DNA from: Sarcocystis neurona
Taxonomy: Eukaryota > Apicomplexa > Conoidasida > Eucoccidiorida > Sarcocystidae
Assembly: GCA_000727475.1 (NCBI GenBank)
Contig: KL647291.1
Span: forward strand, 3,145,434 to 3,209,433
Length of the DNA stretch: 64,000 nt
Direction of reading: 5' to 3'
In this document: piece by piece, positions 25,601 through 35,480 of the stretch
Layout: each line of letters opens with the position of its first letter
Numbering within the stretch: the first letter of the stretch is position 1
Made by a program: the position numbers and the translations under genes
The notes under the pieces: model-generated
Database searches by the model: none
The model's input: the letters and a program-made list of their open reading frames with translations, nothing else
Told to the model about the DNA's origin: nothing

Positions 25601-26935
25601 TATATACATATATATAAATATATACTTATGGATCCCGGTATATACATATATATATACATTTCCTTATGGATTCCGATATATATATATCAATGGGTACCAC
25701 TACATATATATATATATGTATATTTCAGTGGGTACCACTACATGTACGTATATATAAATGAACGCCGCACACATTCTGCTAACTCAAAGAAGTTCACCAA
25801 ATCAAGTGACTACTGCGTGACTGTATTCACTTTTTTCCCCTCCGCCTTCGGTTTCGTGGGTCGCGGTTATTTTTTCTTCAATTGGAGAAGAGCGGCACTC
25901 TACCTCACTCCACCCTAACTGCCTTTTGACAGGGGCAGCGTCCCCTTCTTTTTGTCTGTCACTTTGCTCTTTTCGTAGCTCTTGTTTTTTCTTGTAGGTT
26001 CTCTCCTTCCGTTTTGCCCTCTCCTGCATCTTTCCCCCCCTACCTTTCTCGTTCATCTTCTCTCCCTCTGCTTATATTTCGTTATAGGTTTCTCTTTTCC
26101 CGTCTCTGCTTCTCTGTTTCTTGTTCTTCTCCGTTTCTTCGCCTTCCAGCCTGCTACATTTTCACGGTATCCTTTGTCGCCTTCCTTCAACTCTCCTTTT
26201 TCTCCCTTCTGCGTGGTTCCATTCCTTTTCCTTTCTGCTCTTACCCCCTTCCTCTTGCTCTTTCTATGCCTTCGACCTTCAATATTGCCACCATTTGCTA
26301 AACTGAACGTCATCAGCTTCTTCATTGGCTTCCTTTCTCCTTGTGCTCCTTGTGCACGTGTTTCTTGCGTGACTGAGTTTTTCCGTTTTCTTTCTCTTCT
26401 CCTTCTGACTTATCCCTTTCGACTGCTCCTCTCTCCTCTCCTACGCCTTCGTCGACTATTGTTCCTGTTTTTTCTTTTGGTTACCAAGCTTTCCCGTCTT
26501 GTCCCCCCTGAGTCGCGGCTTCGATTCTTGCGTGGTCGTCGCTTTCGTGACCTTCTCCAACTCTCTCTGCTCCTGCTTCTTCTCTCCGTCCTTGTCCGCT
26601 TTCCCCCAGTTTATCGTGTCTCTGTCTCTCCACCGCTTCTCGTTTTCTCTGCGGTTTGTGCCCTTTTCCCCCAAGCAGGCCTCGCTCTGCGGGGGCTGCG
26701 TGGCTTCGACTCGATGAACGAAGCCATCAGCTACCTCCGAAAGCAGCAAGACCGAATTCTTTGGTGTTTCTTAATATCTCTCGCATGCTTCATTCTCTCA
26801 AGCTTCATGATGGTCTATGTATTCCGGCGCCGCAGAAGACTCGCCATTCGTGTGGAAGTCGCGCTGCACTTTGTTACTTCTGCCCTTGCCTTCATGGCAG
26901 TCAGGGCCACATACCTCTTCTACCACGAAAGGTAG
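22681..26935 (+). CDS. Four-transmembrane protein with ORAI-like layout (two exons: 22681-23167 and 26679-26935)
   Basis: Exon 1 ends at ACAG|GTACGC, leaving one base of a codon. Exon 2 begins after a pyrimidine-rich tract at AAGCAG and completes that codon in frame, giving 247 residues. A second in-frame ATG is at 22732. After a Leu-rich segment (about 42-76) there are four predicted helices: about 100-120, 131-158, 190-212 and 222-242, ending LFYHER. Known family: ORAI (CRAC channel) subunits have four helices, a basic amphipathic segment before helix 1, a CIL motif ending helix 2 and about 30 residues from there to a Trp at helix 3. The same spacing from CIL to LW is seen here. Against this, the pore-lining Glu of helix 1 is not apparent (the matching stretch reads GGFSFHQL), and sequence identity is low. 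A calcium-channel role is therefore tentative; other four-helix families remain possible. Confidence 0.6.
25530..25765. repeat. TA-rich minisatellite with ATGGRTHCC cores
   Basis: TA runs of 10-20 bases are separated by related cores: ATGGATCCCGG (25628), ATGGATTCCG (25666) and TGGGTACCACTACAT (25691 and 25729, 38 bp apart). The last two are identical over 15 bases. Confidence 0.8.
25905..26675 (+). other. Long pyrimidine-rich tract before the exon 2 acceptor
   Basis: About 770 bases in which C and T greatly outnumber purines on the plus strand, running almost to the AAGCAG acceptor. The apparent 317-codon plus frame over it (Phe, Leu, Ser, Pro) is largely a by-product of this composition; only its last 85 codons are coding. 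Confidence 0.7.
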
Positions 26936-28198
26936 GGTCTGTCAACCGTTGTACACCATTTCTATTACAATACTGAACAGATACGTGAATAAACAAATAC
27001 GCAAGCTACTGCAATTGAAGCCTTCCTCTACACACGTTGTCTCGAAATTATATATATGTATCATACATTTCTATACTTTTGGAGGAGAAGGCTCTTTCCA
27101 CTATACTAGATGAAGATATACAAATGAATGTATACACGTGTGTGTGCGTTTGTATGTACTCAACCCCACGTGACACCGCACACATATAAATGTCTATTCG
27201 TGTATCTGATGGTATGCAAACTAATGAGATGCCTTTTATAGATCTAGGTCATGCAAAAATAGAGTGGCGTGCAGTTTTGAAATAGAATGACTTTTTCGGT
27301 TTCCCCCTGCACTCTCTCTCTGTTGTTTCTTAAGCGCTTTACAGATACGTTAACATCACACAATCTGTAAATGTACATACATACGGACACACGCTATGTT
27401 ATCTATCGTCACTCATTGCCTTCTAATCATACGTGTGATGAAAATGGTTACGTCAAGATGTACATACACGTCTGTACCAAGACGGATCTATTTGCCTCTA
27501 CAGTCTTCGTTTTTTTCCACCAAGCCGCTCTCTCTCTCCTGCCCTGCTGCTGCTGCTGCTCCATGCAGTTCTCGCTTCCTTCGCACGAATCTAAAAGCGT
27601 ACACCCATACGTGCGTGTACAAAGAGACTATTCGCACAAAATATCCCATCAGAGATTCGCTTGACGTTCAGTGAATTTGTAATGTCATGTTGAAGCTAGA
27701 CGGGGAAGCGTCAAAAAGGAAGTCTAGTTCTTCAGCGAAAAGCAGTCAAACTTTCCTTCTGGTCCTTCTCGGTTGTTTCATTCCTCTCCGCCTGTGCTTT
27801 CCTCGTCGTTGCGACACCAGAGTGTGCACAGCAGTGTCATTTCTTCTCTTCTCCTGTTTGATGGTTAGCCGCTGAGAGCAGGACCCAACATTTCTCTTTC
27901 CTTTAACCTTTCTTTCTCGCAAAAATCGTGTTCCTTGATTATCTGTGTAAGAAGCTCGCAAGAGAATCACTTGCACACACAGTTTGTGTGTGCGCGTCTC
28001 TTCGTTCGCCTATACGCTGTTGTGTGGATTGGAACAGCATTTTCTGTGGCCGTCGGCTGCATTACACGTGCTGCACCGTAACACAGACCCGCCGCAATTC
28101 TATCTGATGTTTCCACTTTTTGACAATAGCAGGAGCAGCAGCCTTTGGACCGTGTTACTGGCAGTCCCTAAACCGGGATCTATAGCAGTGCGTATCTG
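26936..28198. other. Spacer downstream of the four-helix gene
   Basis: Mostly AT-rich simple sequence with a CTGCTGCTGCTGC patch at 27545. A 62-codon plus frame with ATG at 27687 (to 27875) encodes a Ser/Lys-rich start followed by a hydrophobic stretch (FLLVLLGCFIPLRLCF). It could be a signal-anchor start of an unmodelled gene, but nothing downstream was joined to it. Confidence 0.35.
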
Positions 28199-28581
28199 TC
28201 AAGTAATTGGCAAGTCGTTTGTGAGTATTAACGCGCCAGCAGGTCTACACAGCCTTGCTTCACTGCCCAGCGGAAGTTCCCGGGTTACGAGGATGCACTG
28301 TTTCACAGTAGTGAGTAGCTAGAGTTTCGCTTCAGTGTACTGCTACTGCTTTCTTGCGCTTCATTTCGCCTTACGTGTTTCTGGTGGGGTGCTTTGAATG
28401 TGCGCAGCGCGGCTCGTAGCGGCGTGGACGCTATTGAAAAAATTTTCGCTGATGTGGGGGACATCGACGCGTCAGTGGCCCCTCCGAATATGACGGTTTC
28501 ACAAGGCAGCACATAATCATCAAAGTACACGTACTCAAAAAGCTGCGTTGTCAGGAACTTGCGGTAATGTATTTTTTGCGC
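28199..28581 (-). CDS. Candidate last two exons of a minus-strand gene (28581-28375 and 28297-28199)
   Basis: Exon A (69 codons) follows an acceptor ending GGGTCCAG and ends at CAC|GTAAGG. It reads as non-repetitive protein, for example LTTQLFEYVYFDDYVLPCE. Exon B starts after GTGAAACAG, is in phase with exon A and continues 32 codons (CILVTRELPLGSEARL and onward) to TGA. The two together give a smooth 101-residue C-terminus with no low-complexity sequence. No family is recognised. The opposite strand also has an open frame across exon B, so strand is not certain. Upstream exons are not identified with confidence; see 30592-30654. Confidence 0.35.
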
Positions 28582-30591
28582 CTGGACCCTTACGGGTGGA
28601 TGTGCAGAAGAGTGCACGTATATGTGTCTACGTATGCGCGGACGCGTGTGACGGCTGGATACGCGGATTGCACACGTGTACTTAAGGTACCGATAGTTTT
28701 ATGTAATTCAGTACCAGGTGCAAGCAATTGTACGGGTACACGCCTAAGAGATCGCATTTAGAGCACGAAAATAGGTAAAAGCACCCGTGTCAGTGCTCAC
28801 GTTGGAATAGGTATGATAACCAGAAGAAATTTGCAGAGTCGCGCACGCTTTCCAAAAAAACTCTACACACGTATACGCAGGTAGATGTATATTATAGTGA
28901 TTGTGGATAAATCTATATATATGCTTATGGATCGATGTGCCAACGCAAAATATACAATGTCTGCATGGACACACATTCCCCCTGCTAGGTATATACATAT
29001 TTATTTATATATAATGTATACGGATGGAAGTATTACGGGGCGATGTCGGATGTCCAAATGGTCTCTCTCTTCGTAAAGATTTTCTAGGATTTCTGCGATG
29101 AAAAGAGATCCTATGCGCCATGCATACAAATTGTCTCTTGCGGTAGACTGAAACGTGAGTTCGAGATATCATTTGAAATTTTTCAGAAAAACCTATTCAT
29201 AGGTGTTCTTCACTTGTAACAGAGCCGCACTCACCCCCGATATTCATGTGCATACATGCAGCTGGTTTATCACCCGTTGCAGACTATACACTTTCTAGCC
29301 TCCCAGTGATTTCAAACGTGAACACTTGCTGATGCTATCCTAGAGATGTGCACATGGAGTATGTGTGGATTTTCCTTTTTCAGTGTAAAAAGAACAACAG
29401 AACACAAAAAGGACCCTTGTCCTGGCAGGTTGAAGACTTGAATATTGTAATTGTCGACGTCTCTATCTGTCTCGTACTTTCTGTCTACACATATGTATAT
29501 ATGTATATATATATATGTACGGAAAGAGTGAGGAGTACACGTGCGCCGACGTAACAAAGCACATACGAAAGCGTGCTATTTCTGCACGTACACGTGTGTA
29601 CACGCAGAGTGCAGTGCAACAAAGATTCTCGCCCTCACAAGGATACCTACATTAACATGTACGTACTTGTACATGTGTACGTTCATATGTACGTACGCTT
29701 ATCTACACAAATGCGCGCGTGCTGAGAAAACCAAGAAGAAAAGGGTTCACCAGAGAGTCCAACTTGCCTCCATGTACGCAGAAGTCAGTCACGTGATGCA
29801 CGTCAGTTTTTGATGTGAAACGGTCGCTCGCGCTGGTGTATAACTTCACAGACTCGATATTGACGTGCTTGCATCTATGTGTACAACTGCATGTATGTGT
29901 TTACGAACAAATGTAGCCAAACATACGTGAGCGTGTGAGTACTTGTCTGCAGATGTATACTTGCGCACAACAACATTTGATCATCCGTATATACAGAAAC
30001 ATAGATTCGGAAAGTAAATGCGTCTGCTTGTTTGTAGGCGACTGCACCAGTATATACGCGTATGTCCGCGTGCACGAAAATAGATAAATGTGTGCACATG
30101 TATATGTACGAGTGCAAATTTACCTGCTCCTGTGTGTGGCAGATGTGGGCCTAGAACACGTGGTTTGCACAGCGACTACAAAGCTGCTGAACGCCTGCGC
30201 TTCTGTCGCGGCGCTCGCAGAAGAAGCGTGAATCACCAGCAAGTGGTATTCTGTTGGTCGACACGCATCCATAATAATAATAATAATACCGTCGTCGCAA
30301 GAGATATAAGCTCCATTACGCCTCTGTTCTCATATGCCCAGTACACGCGCCTAAGCGCACACATATACGGGTACACATCAGAAGATGTACACTTTTTTTA
30401 CTGCTGTGAGCTGTTTTGCAGCACAGCTGAATGTTTGTACCATGTGACAGTGCTTTACTCAGTAGTGTTCAGGACCCACCATGCCGCTTTACACAAACTA
30501 CACGTGCTGCCTATTTCCGTAGACGTACACAGAACCGGAACGGATTTTTCCACCGCTATGTATCTTTTCCTCTGTTCTCCTTTGTCGTTAC
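28582..30591. other. Spacer or intron with microsatellites
   Basis: Many TA/TG/ACGT-rich stretches (28.9 kb, 29.5 kb, 29.65-29.7 kb, 30.0 kb) and an AAT run (30271-30288). A minus segment near 29420-29340 follows a CCTGCCAG acceptor-like site and is open for about 35 codons. If the 28.2-28.6 kb exons are real, this could be intron; otherwise nothing is seen. Confidence 0.35.
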
Positions 30592-30654
30592 CAGTAAAGA
30601 GCGGTACGCATCTTCTACTGGATGCTGGAGTTCTTCCCACGCTTGACAGTTTTG
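30592..30654 (-). CDS. Candidate small internal exon
   Basis: A 63-base minus segment lies between an acceptor ending TTCCTCAGTACAG and a donor GTAACG. It encodes QNCQAWEELQHPVEDAYRSL plus one further Leu in a single open frame. It is on the same strand as, and could belong to, the candidate gene ending at 28199. The phase is compatible, but the 2-kb gap contains no secure linking exons. Confidence 0.2.
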
Positions 30655-30749
30655 CTGTACTGAGGAAGATACAACTCTGGCGCTGTTTCGCCTTGTCTTC
30701 GCCGTGGTGTACGGTGACACGCTAACAATGTTCAGCAGCGGCCACAGCA

Positions 30750-33150
30750 ATGACAGCACGGGAACGGTATCATTTTAGGCGGAAATCATGCGGCAGAGAG
30801 CCGGACACAAAATTCTCGCAGCAGCATCTGCCAATCATCGGCAGCAAGCACTACCATACGCATACTCCTTCATGCGCCTTTGACCAGAGGAGAAGTAGCG
30901 GCAAGCCGACGCAGCGTCAAACAACTTTCTTGCGGGCTGGCGGCGGCACCACCCGCAGTCACTACAACAGCCGACCCTTAGCGCCTGCTACTGCTGCAAG
31001 ACACACGACCCATCGGCTTCACCAAAGACGCTGCAGCAACCGGTTGTGCATGCTGAACCACATTTGATAGACGCATTTGTTTTCTAGACGAAGCAGTAGA
31101 CGAAAGAAGCAGTAACGATAGGGAACAGCTTAAAACAATTTTAAGGACAGCAGTGGCACCACCAGCATCAGAGGGGGAGATTACCGCGATCATTATTGCA
31201 GTAGCAGCAGTGACAGCCCCCAACAACAGTGCAGTGGCAGCAATAGTTCTTCAGGAGCTGAAGTGACACTTCAGCTCCGGTACTGCACAGAAGCATACAT
31301 TTTGGGAAGCTTTATCACCAGCAGGAATTCTGTAGGCAAGGGCGGGCAGAAGCACGAGCAACAACAACTAAGGAGCGACACCAACCTCAGGGCAGTAGTA
31401 GTATTGTACACCAGGTGAATTAGGACCATGCGCAGCAGGAACTGGCGCAGAGGAGTGCAGTAATGAAGTCGCCTGTTATTGGCAGCGAAGGGCCGATGTT
31501 GTTAGCGCCGTGAACTATGCGGCAGCGACACTTGGAGCATCAGCAGGCGGGGGCAGGAACAACATCCGCAGCAATGTCAGTCCGTTTGCAGAAGCAGGTA
31601 GATCACCGCCGGCAGCAACAACACCGGCGAAGGCATCAAAGAAGTGTTCAAGAGAAGGTATGATATAACCGGCATTGGAGAGTAAGTTCGTCAGTTCTAC
31701 ACAAGGGGGAGAGCAGTCGCAGTAACAGCAGTAGTGGGAGCTGCAAGAATAGCAGTAGCCGCGCGCGCAGCATCAGCAACTGCATCGCGGCAGCAACGTA
31801 AGCCCCAGCGGACGAATGTCGGCAGCAGCAGAGCAGCGTCGGCAGCAGCAGATGACAGATGCGAAGCAGGAGATTCGAAGGTGCCGGCGCACGGTCCGAT
31901 GGAGATGTGGATTCGTACATAAGCCGGACGTCTACGCAGCATGAGCAACAGCAGCAGCGTCGTGCAAGATTTGTATCAACGAGTTACAGAGCACAGCCGT
32001 ACGAGCAAAGAAAGCTGCAGCAAATAACACAGAAAACACAAAACAGCATCGCAGCTGTTGCAGCAGCTCAGTGTACAACACGAAGACGGGAAATCCTACT
32101 GTCAGAGAAGCAGCAGCAATACATGTATCCCCCTTTATCCCCAGAAAAGAGGAACAGCCTCAGCAGTCGTGTGAAGACGCACCAGACCGCGGGTCACAAT
32201 GTAGGTTGCAGTCCCCCAGCAGCAGGTTGCACATTTGAAGCGGAGCACGAATTAGACATCCAGCCGGGTAGCAGCAGCCGGACCAGTCCCAGTAGTGAGT
32301 GAATGGAGGGCGGGGGACAGCAGAAGCTTCGTGATGGTGCCAGCGCGTGTAGAAACGTGAAGAGACACGTGCCGCGGCAACAGCTGCAGAAATGGACGCC
32401 CGCAGCAGCTCCGAGAGGCAACAGTCAGATGGTCAACCGTATGGCGCAGGGTGCAGCAGCAACAGCAGAAGACGCAGCCAGAGTACAGGTCCCCGAGACC
32501 CCCTCCTGCCTGAGAAAGCCCCAGCAGTTGTGTACTGTCTCCTCCTGCATTCCGAGGGCGCCACAGATGATGAATGAGCATCGGCGGCAAGCCCTGTAGA
32601 GCCGGTGGTGCAACACCTCCAGCACGTTCACGCAGAGGCAGAGGCAGGAGAGCAGCGAATCCTACCACATGAAGAAGCATTTGAACAGCACATGGGGCGT
32701 GCCGGTAGTGACCGCAGTAACAGCAACAGGCACACAGCAGTACCAGCAACAACCACTACAGTTCTCCAATAGCTGCAACCGTACACGGGCCGGTAGTACG
32801 TAGCAACAGCAGCAGCACGCTGCCAGCAACGGCAGCAACACAAGGGGGATGCGGTAGCAGCACAGCACAAGCGGCGGGAGCTCGAGCACGAGCAACACCG
32901 GCAGAGCGCGAGCACTCCGGCAGCGCCGGTAGCAGGACCAGCCGCCACAGTACCCGGGCCTCCAGACGCCGAATAGAAAGATTCGTAGCAGGTGCAGCAG
33001 CGGCGAGAGTCGCGCGTAAGCAGCTGGAACGCCGTACTGCAGCAGCAGCAGCAGCACATTCGCGGCAACTGCAGCAGCTGTCATATAACGACGAGCCGAC
33101 CGGCTGCTGGTAGAGAGGACCGCAACAGCAGCAGCACCAGGGGCTTCTAA
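30750..33150 (+). repeat. Decayed CAG/GCA-repeat block (CAG on plus strand)
   Basis: Plus strand is scattered with CAGCAG, GCAGTAG and GCAGCAA triplets broken by indels and stops. No frame runs through it. This is the pattern expected of old coding or simple trinucleotide repeats that have lost constraint. Two open frames inside it are listed separately. Confidence 0.6.
31859..32302 (+). CDS. Candidate ORF, Gln/Ser/Arg-rich, followed in frame by a second ORF
   Basis: 147 codons with varied composition, including Gln runs, MYPPLSPEKRNSLSS and AEHELDIQPGSSSRTSP, ending at TGA 32300-32302. The very next codon is ATG, and the same frame continues for another 98 codons to 32599 (contains QKWTPAAAPRGNSQMVNRM). 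A minus-strand frame (32752-32252) is also open over part of it. The start used (ATG 31859) has nothing to support it. It may be a real exon, a relic broken by one stop, or chance. Confidence 0.25.
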   Translation: MRSRRFEGAGARSDGDVDSYISRTSTQHEQQQQRRARFVSTSYRAQPYEQRKLQQITQKTQNSIAAVAAAQCTTRRREILLSEKQQQYMYPPLSPEKRNSLSSRVKTHQTAGHNVGCSPPAAGCTFEAEHELDIQPGSSSRTSPSSE

Positions 33151-34340
33151 TGATTTTAAGGCGTGTTACTGTGGCAGAGGTCGCCTGGAGATGCTGTGGC
33201 TTCGTTTTGCTGCTGTTGCTATTATTTGTTCCATGCCGCGGCAATTCTGTTTTTCTTCTTTGACGCTTATACGCGTTTCCCATTTGGCACGATTTTTCCA
33301 AGCCTCCTCATCGCTGCTACAATCCCCTTCCTCTAGCGTTCAGGGTGCTGTTCGCGGCCCTCGCCGTGTCGGCGACTACACGCCAACTATAGCGCTGACC
33401 CGTACGTACGGAGTACTAGCAGCGCTGCAGCAGCCGCACCAGCACAGCGGCAACCAGCGGTAGGAGAGCATTCGCAGCAGCACCAGCTTAGTCGAGCCTA
33501 TATAGAGCGTCTTGTGTATATATAGCATAGCAATAGCAGCAAGTCATTTCCCCCTGTTGCGGTGTGCTGCCGCAGTGTTGTGCTGCTTCTCCGTCGCCTC
33601 TCGGCTGCTGCAAATGTCAGTGGGCTTGCTTCCGTGCTGCTCTGCACGACTTCTAGAAGTCGTCCTGCTCGTCTGTTTTCAGCAGACGCGTATGATCTAG
33701 TGGTGTATTGCACCTGGAACGACGGCCTCTTTATTTGTGCTGCTGCTCCTGGTGCGCTTGCGTGGTGCACCGAAGAGTAGTAGTGGTCCAGAGAGAACAC
33801 GACGGGGCAGTACAAAGGGCGACGCGCGCGACCGACCCCCATTGCCTCCCGCCCTCGGCGACTGTGCCAGATTTCCTCTACTCTGTGCCACTGTCGCTGC
33901 CACGCTGCTCCTTTTTCTCCCTTCGCGCATCTACCTCTACATTCCACACCTTATTCCGCTGCACCTTTTCTCTGGCTGCTCGCACACACGCACACACACG
34001 CACACACACACGACCCCTCCTCATACTGCTTCTGCAGCTGTTGTGTGGATGTGCCCCCTGCTACCTGCCGCTCGCATTCAGCGACGGGGCGCCCTCCGTG
34101 CTGCTCTGCTGCTGCCGCCTGTGTTTTTTTCGTGCTGTTGCTGCCGCGCCCTCTGCCGCTGCAGCAGCAGCTGGTGCACCCGCGACGCCGCTGTTGGTGT
34201 TGGCGTCCTGCTGCTGCTACAGCACCGCACCACCAACAACTCAAGCAACACCTCTGCAGCTGTGCCGCCTTGTCCACACCCTCCTACTGCAGGGGGTTGA
34301 TCCTGTCTTTTGCTGCAGCAGCCGCAGGACCAGCACCAAG
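33150..34340 (-). repeat. CTG-oriented repeat block with CA microsatellite
   Basis: From about 33.15 kb the repeat polarity on the plus strand changes to CTG/GCT. A CA/CG microsatellite lies at 33981-34015. Frames on both strands are open (plus 33708-34421, minus 33947-33498) with Ser/Pro/Ala/Cys-rich products and no domain. No gene is called. Confidence 0.5.
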
Positions 34341-34344
34341 AGAG

Positions 34345-34444
34345 TGTGTGTGCGCGCGCATATGCGTGTGTGTGCGTGTGTGTGTATGGGCGCGTGCCTG
34401 TGTGTGCGTGTGTGTGTATGAGCCCGTGTGTGTGTATGAGCCCG

Positions 34445-34479
<35 letters not shown>

Positions 34480-34485
34480 GTGGCG
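34345..34485. repeat. Long GT microsatellite with GC and ATGAGCCC interruptions
   Basis: GTGTGTGCGCG, GTGTGCGTG and TGTGTATGAGCCCG elements run into an almost pure GT stretch ending near 34480. The TGTGTGTATGAGCCCGT element is repeated in tandem. Confidence 0.9.
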
Positions 34486-35198
34486 TGTGCTGCTGCGTTG
34501 GGGCACAAGGACCAGCAAAATTTTCTCTTCTTCTCTTGAGTATAGATGAAATATTGATTCATGAGCACAACTGTTGTACTCACCCATTCGAGTTTATGTG
34601 CCCCTCCATAGTGCATCGTCAAACGATATAATGCGTATTAGAGTTACATGTAGACAGCCACAGGTGTGCGGGTCGCGTGGAGTGGTTTGAATGTGTGTAG
34701 ACAGTAGGAAGTGAAGGAGTGTGTGGGTGCTCCGGTAGCTACTGCGAGAATTACGTGCTCATTTTGATTTTATTCCTGCTGGCCTTTGCTTCTGCTGCGA
34801 CCACACCCCAAAAGGGGAAAACCTAGGGTGACAAGATAAAGCAACGGCGCACACAACGTCAGGCCGTGCACGCTATCGAAAATTGCACACGTCGGGCCAA
34901 CGTTACCCAAAAAGGCAGCAGTTGTACAGAAACAAGAAAACTGAAGGTAGAAAGCGCAGAAAATCAATATAACCAAGAGAGCCAGTACGCAAGAGAAGCG
35001 GGAGAGAATTCGAAACCAGGAAAAGAAGCCAACGCAGTGGAAGCGGACTCAAGTTGGCGAAGAGTGGAACGGGAAAAAAAGAGAAGCAGGACCAGCTGAC
35101 GGAGAAGCAGTAGGAGAGGGTACGAAGGAGGGGAGAAATCGCAATTAGAAGAAGTTCCCGAGTGCACTGGCAAAGAGCACAGTTCTTTTTCCAGCACG
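34486..35198 (+). promoter_or_regulatory. Purine-rich 5' flank of the HMG-box gene
   Basis: From about 34.86 kb the plus strand is dominated by A and G (AAGAAA, GAGAAG, GGAGAG runs) up to the ATG. The first part (34.5-34.85 kb) shows nothing notable. A promoter is expected here from position alone; no defined element is identified. In-frame short ORFs in this leader are ignored. Confidence 0.4.
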
Positions 35199-35480
35199 AT
35201 GGCACCGAAGAAGGCAATTGTCAAAAGAAAGACGAAGAAAGACCCGAACGCGCCGAAACGGCCGTTGAGTGCGTTCATTTTCTTCTCAAAGGAAAAAAGA
35301 GAAGAAATCATTAAAAAAAATCCAGAATTGAAGTCGAAACTTGCAGAAGTGGGAAAGATGGTAGGGGAAGCATGGGGCAAACTCTCTGAAGCACAGAAAA
35401 AGCCGTATGAGACGAAGGCGGTGCAAGACAAAGCCAGATACGAAAGAGAGATGGCCTCCTATAAAAAAGGGGGAAAGTAA
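35199..35480 (+). CDS. Small single HMG-box protein (HMGB/NHP6-like)
   Basis: 93 residues from ATG 35199 to TAA 35478-35480, one exon. A basic N-terminal arm (residues 2-18, [17 protein letters not shown]) is followed by one complete HMG box, about 19-89: [15 protein letters not shown], then [17 protein letters not shown] with the conserved Trp at 59, then the [19 protein letters not shown] helix. Length and layout match the yeast NHP6 and parasite HMGB type: sequence-independent minor-groove binding and bending in chromatin, in the nucleus. There is no acidic tail and no second box. This is the most secure functional call in the window. Confidence 0.97.
   Translation: MAPKKAIVKRKTKKDPNAPKRPLSAFIFFSKEKREEIIKKNPELKSKLAEVGKMVGEAWGKLSEAQKKPYETKAVQDKARYEREMASYKKGGK

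Larger units (their letters stand above)
23168..26678 (+). other. 3.5-kb intron of the four-helix gene
   Basis: Begins GTACGC and ends at a double acceptor (AAG then CAG, three bases apart). It holds TATC and TA microsatellites (23.59-23.64 kb), many TA/TG stretches (24.9-25.76 kb) and a pyrimidine-rich 3' part. Frames at 23680-23827, 24293-24565 and 24586-24841 are open, but no flanking splice pairs were accepted, so additional exons were not added. Confidence 0.55.

Noticed and set aside
25982..26678. N-terminal 232 codons of the plus frame leading into the four-helix exon 2
   Set aside because: Phe/Leu/Ser/Pro-rich sequence generated by an intronic pyrimidine tract; exon 1 at 22681 joins exon 2 in exact phase instead.
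33498..34540. Overlapping plus and minus frames of 150-237 codons
   Set aside because: They include the CA/GT microsatellites translated as His/Thr or Cys/Val repeats and show no consistent coding frame.
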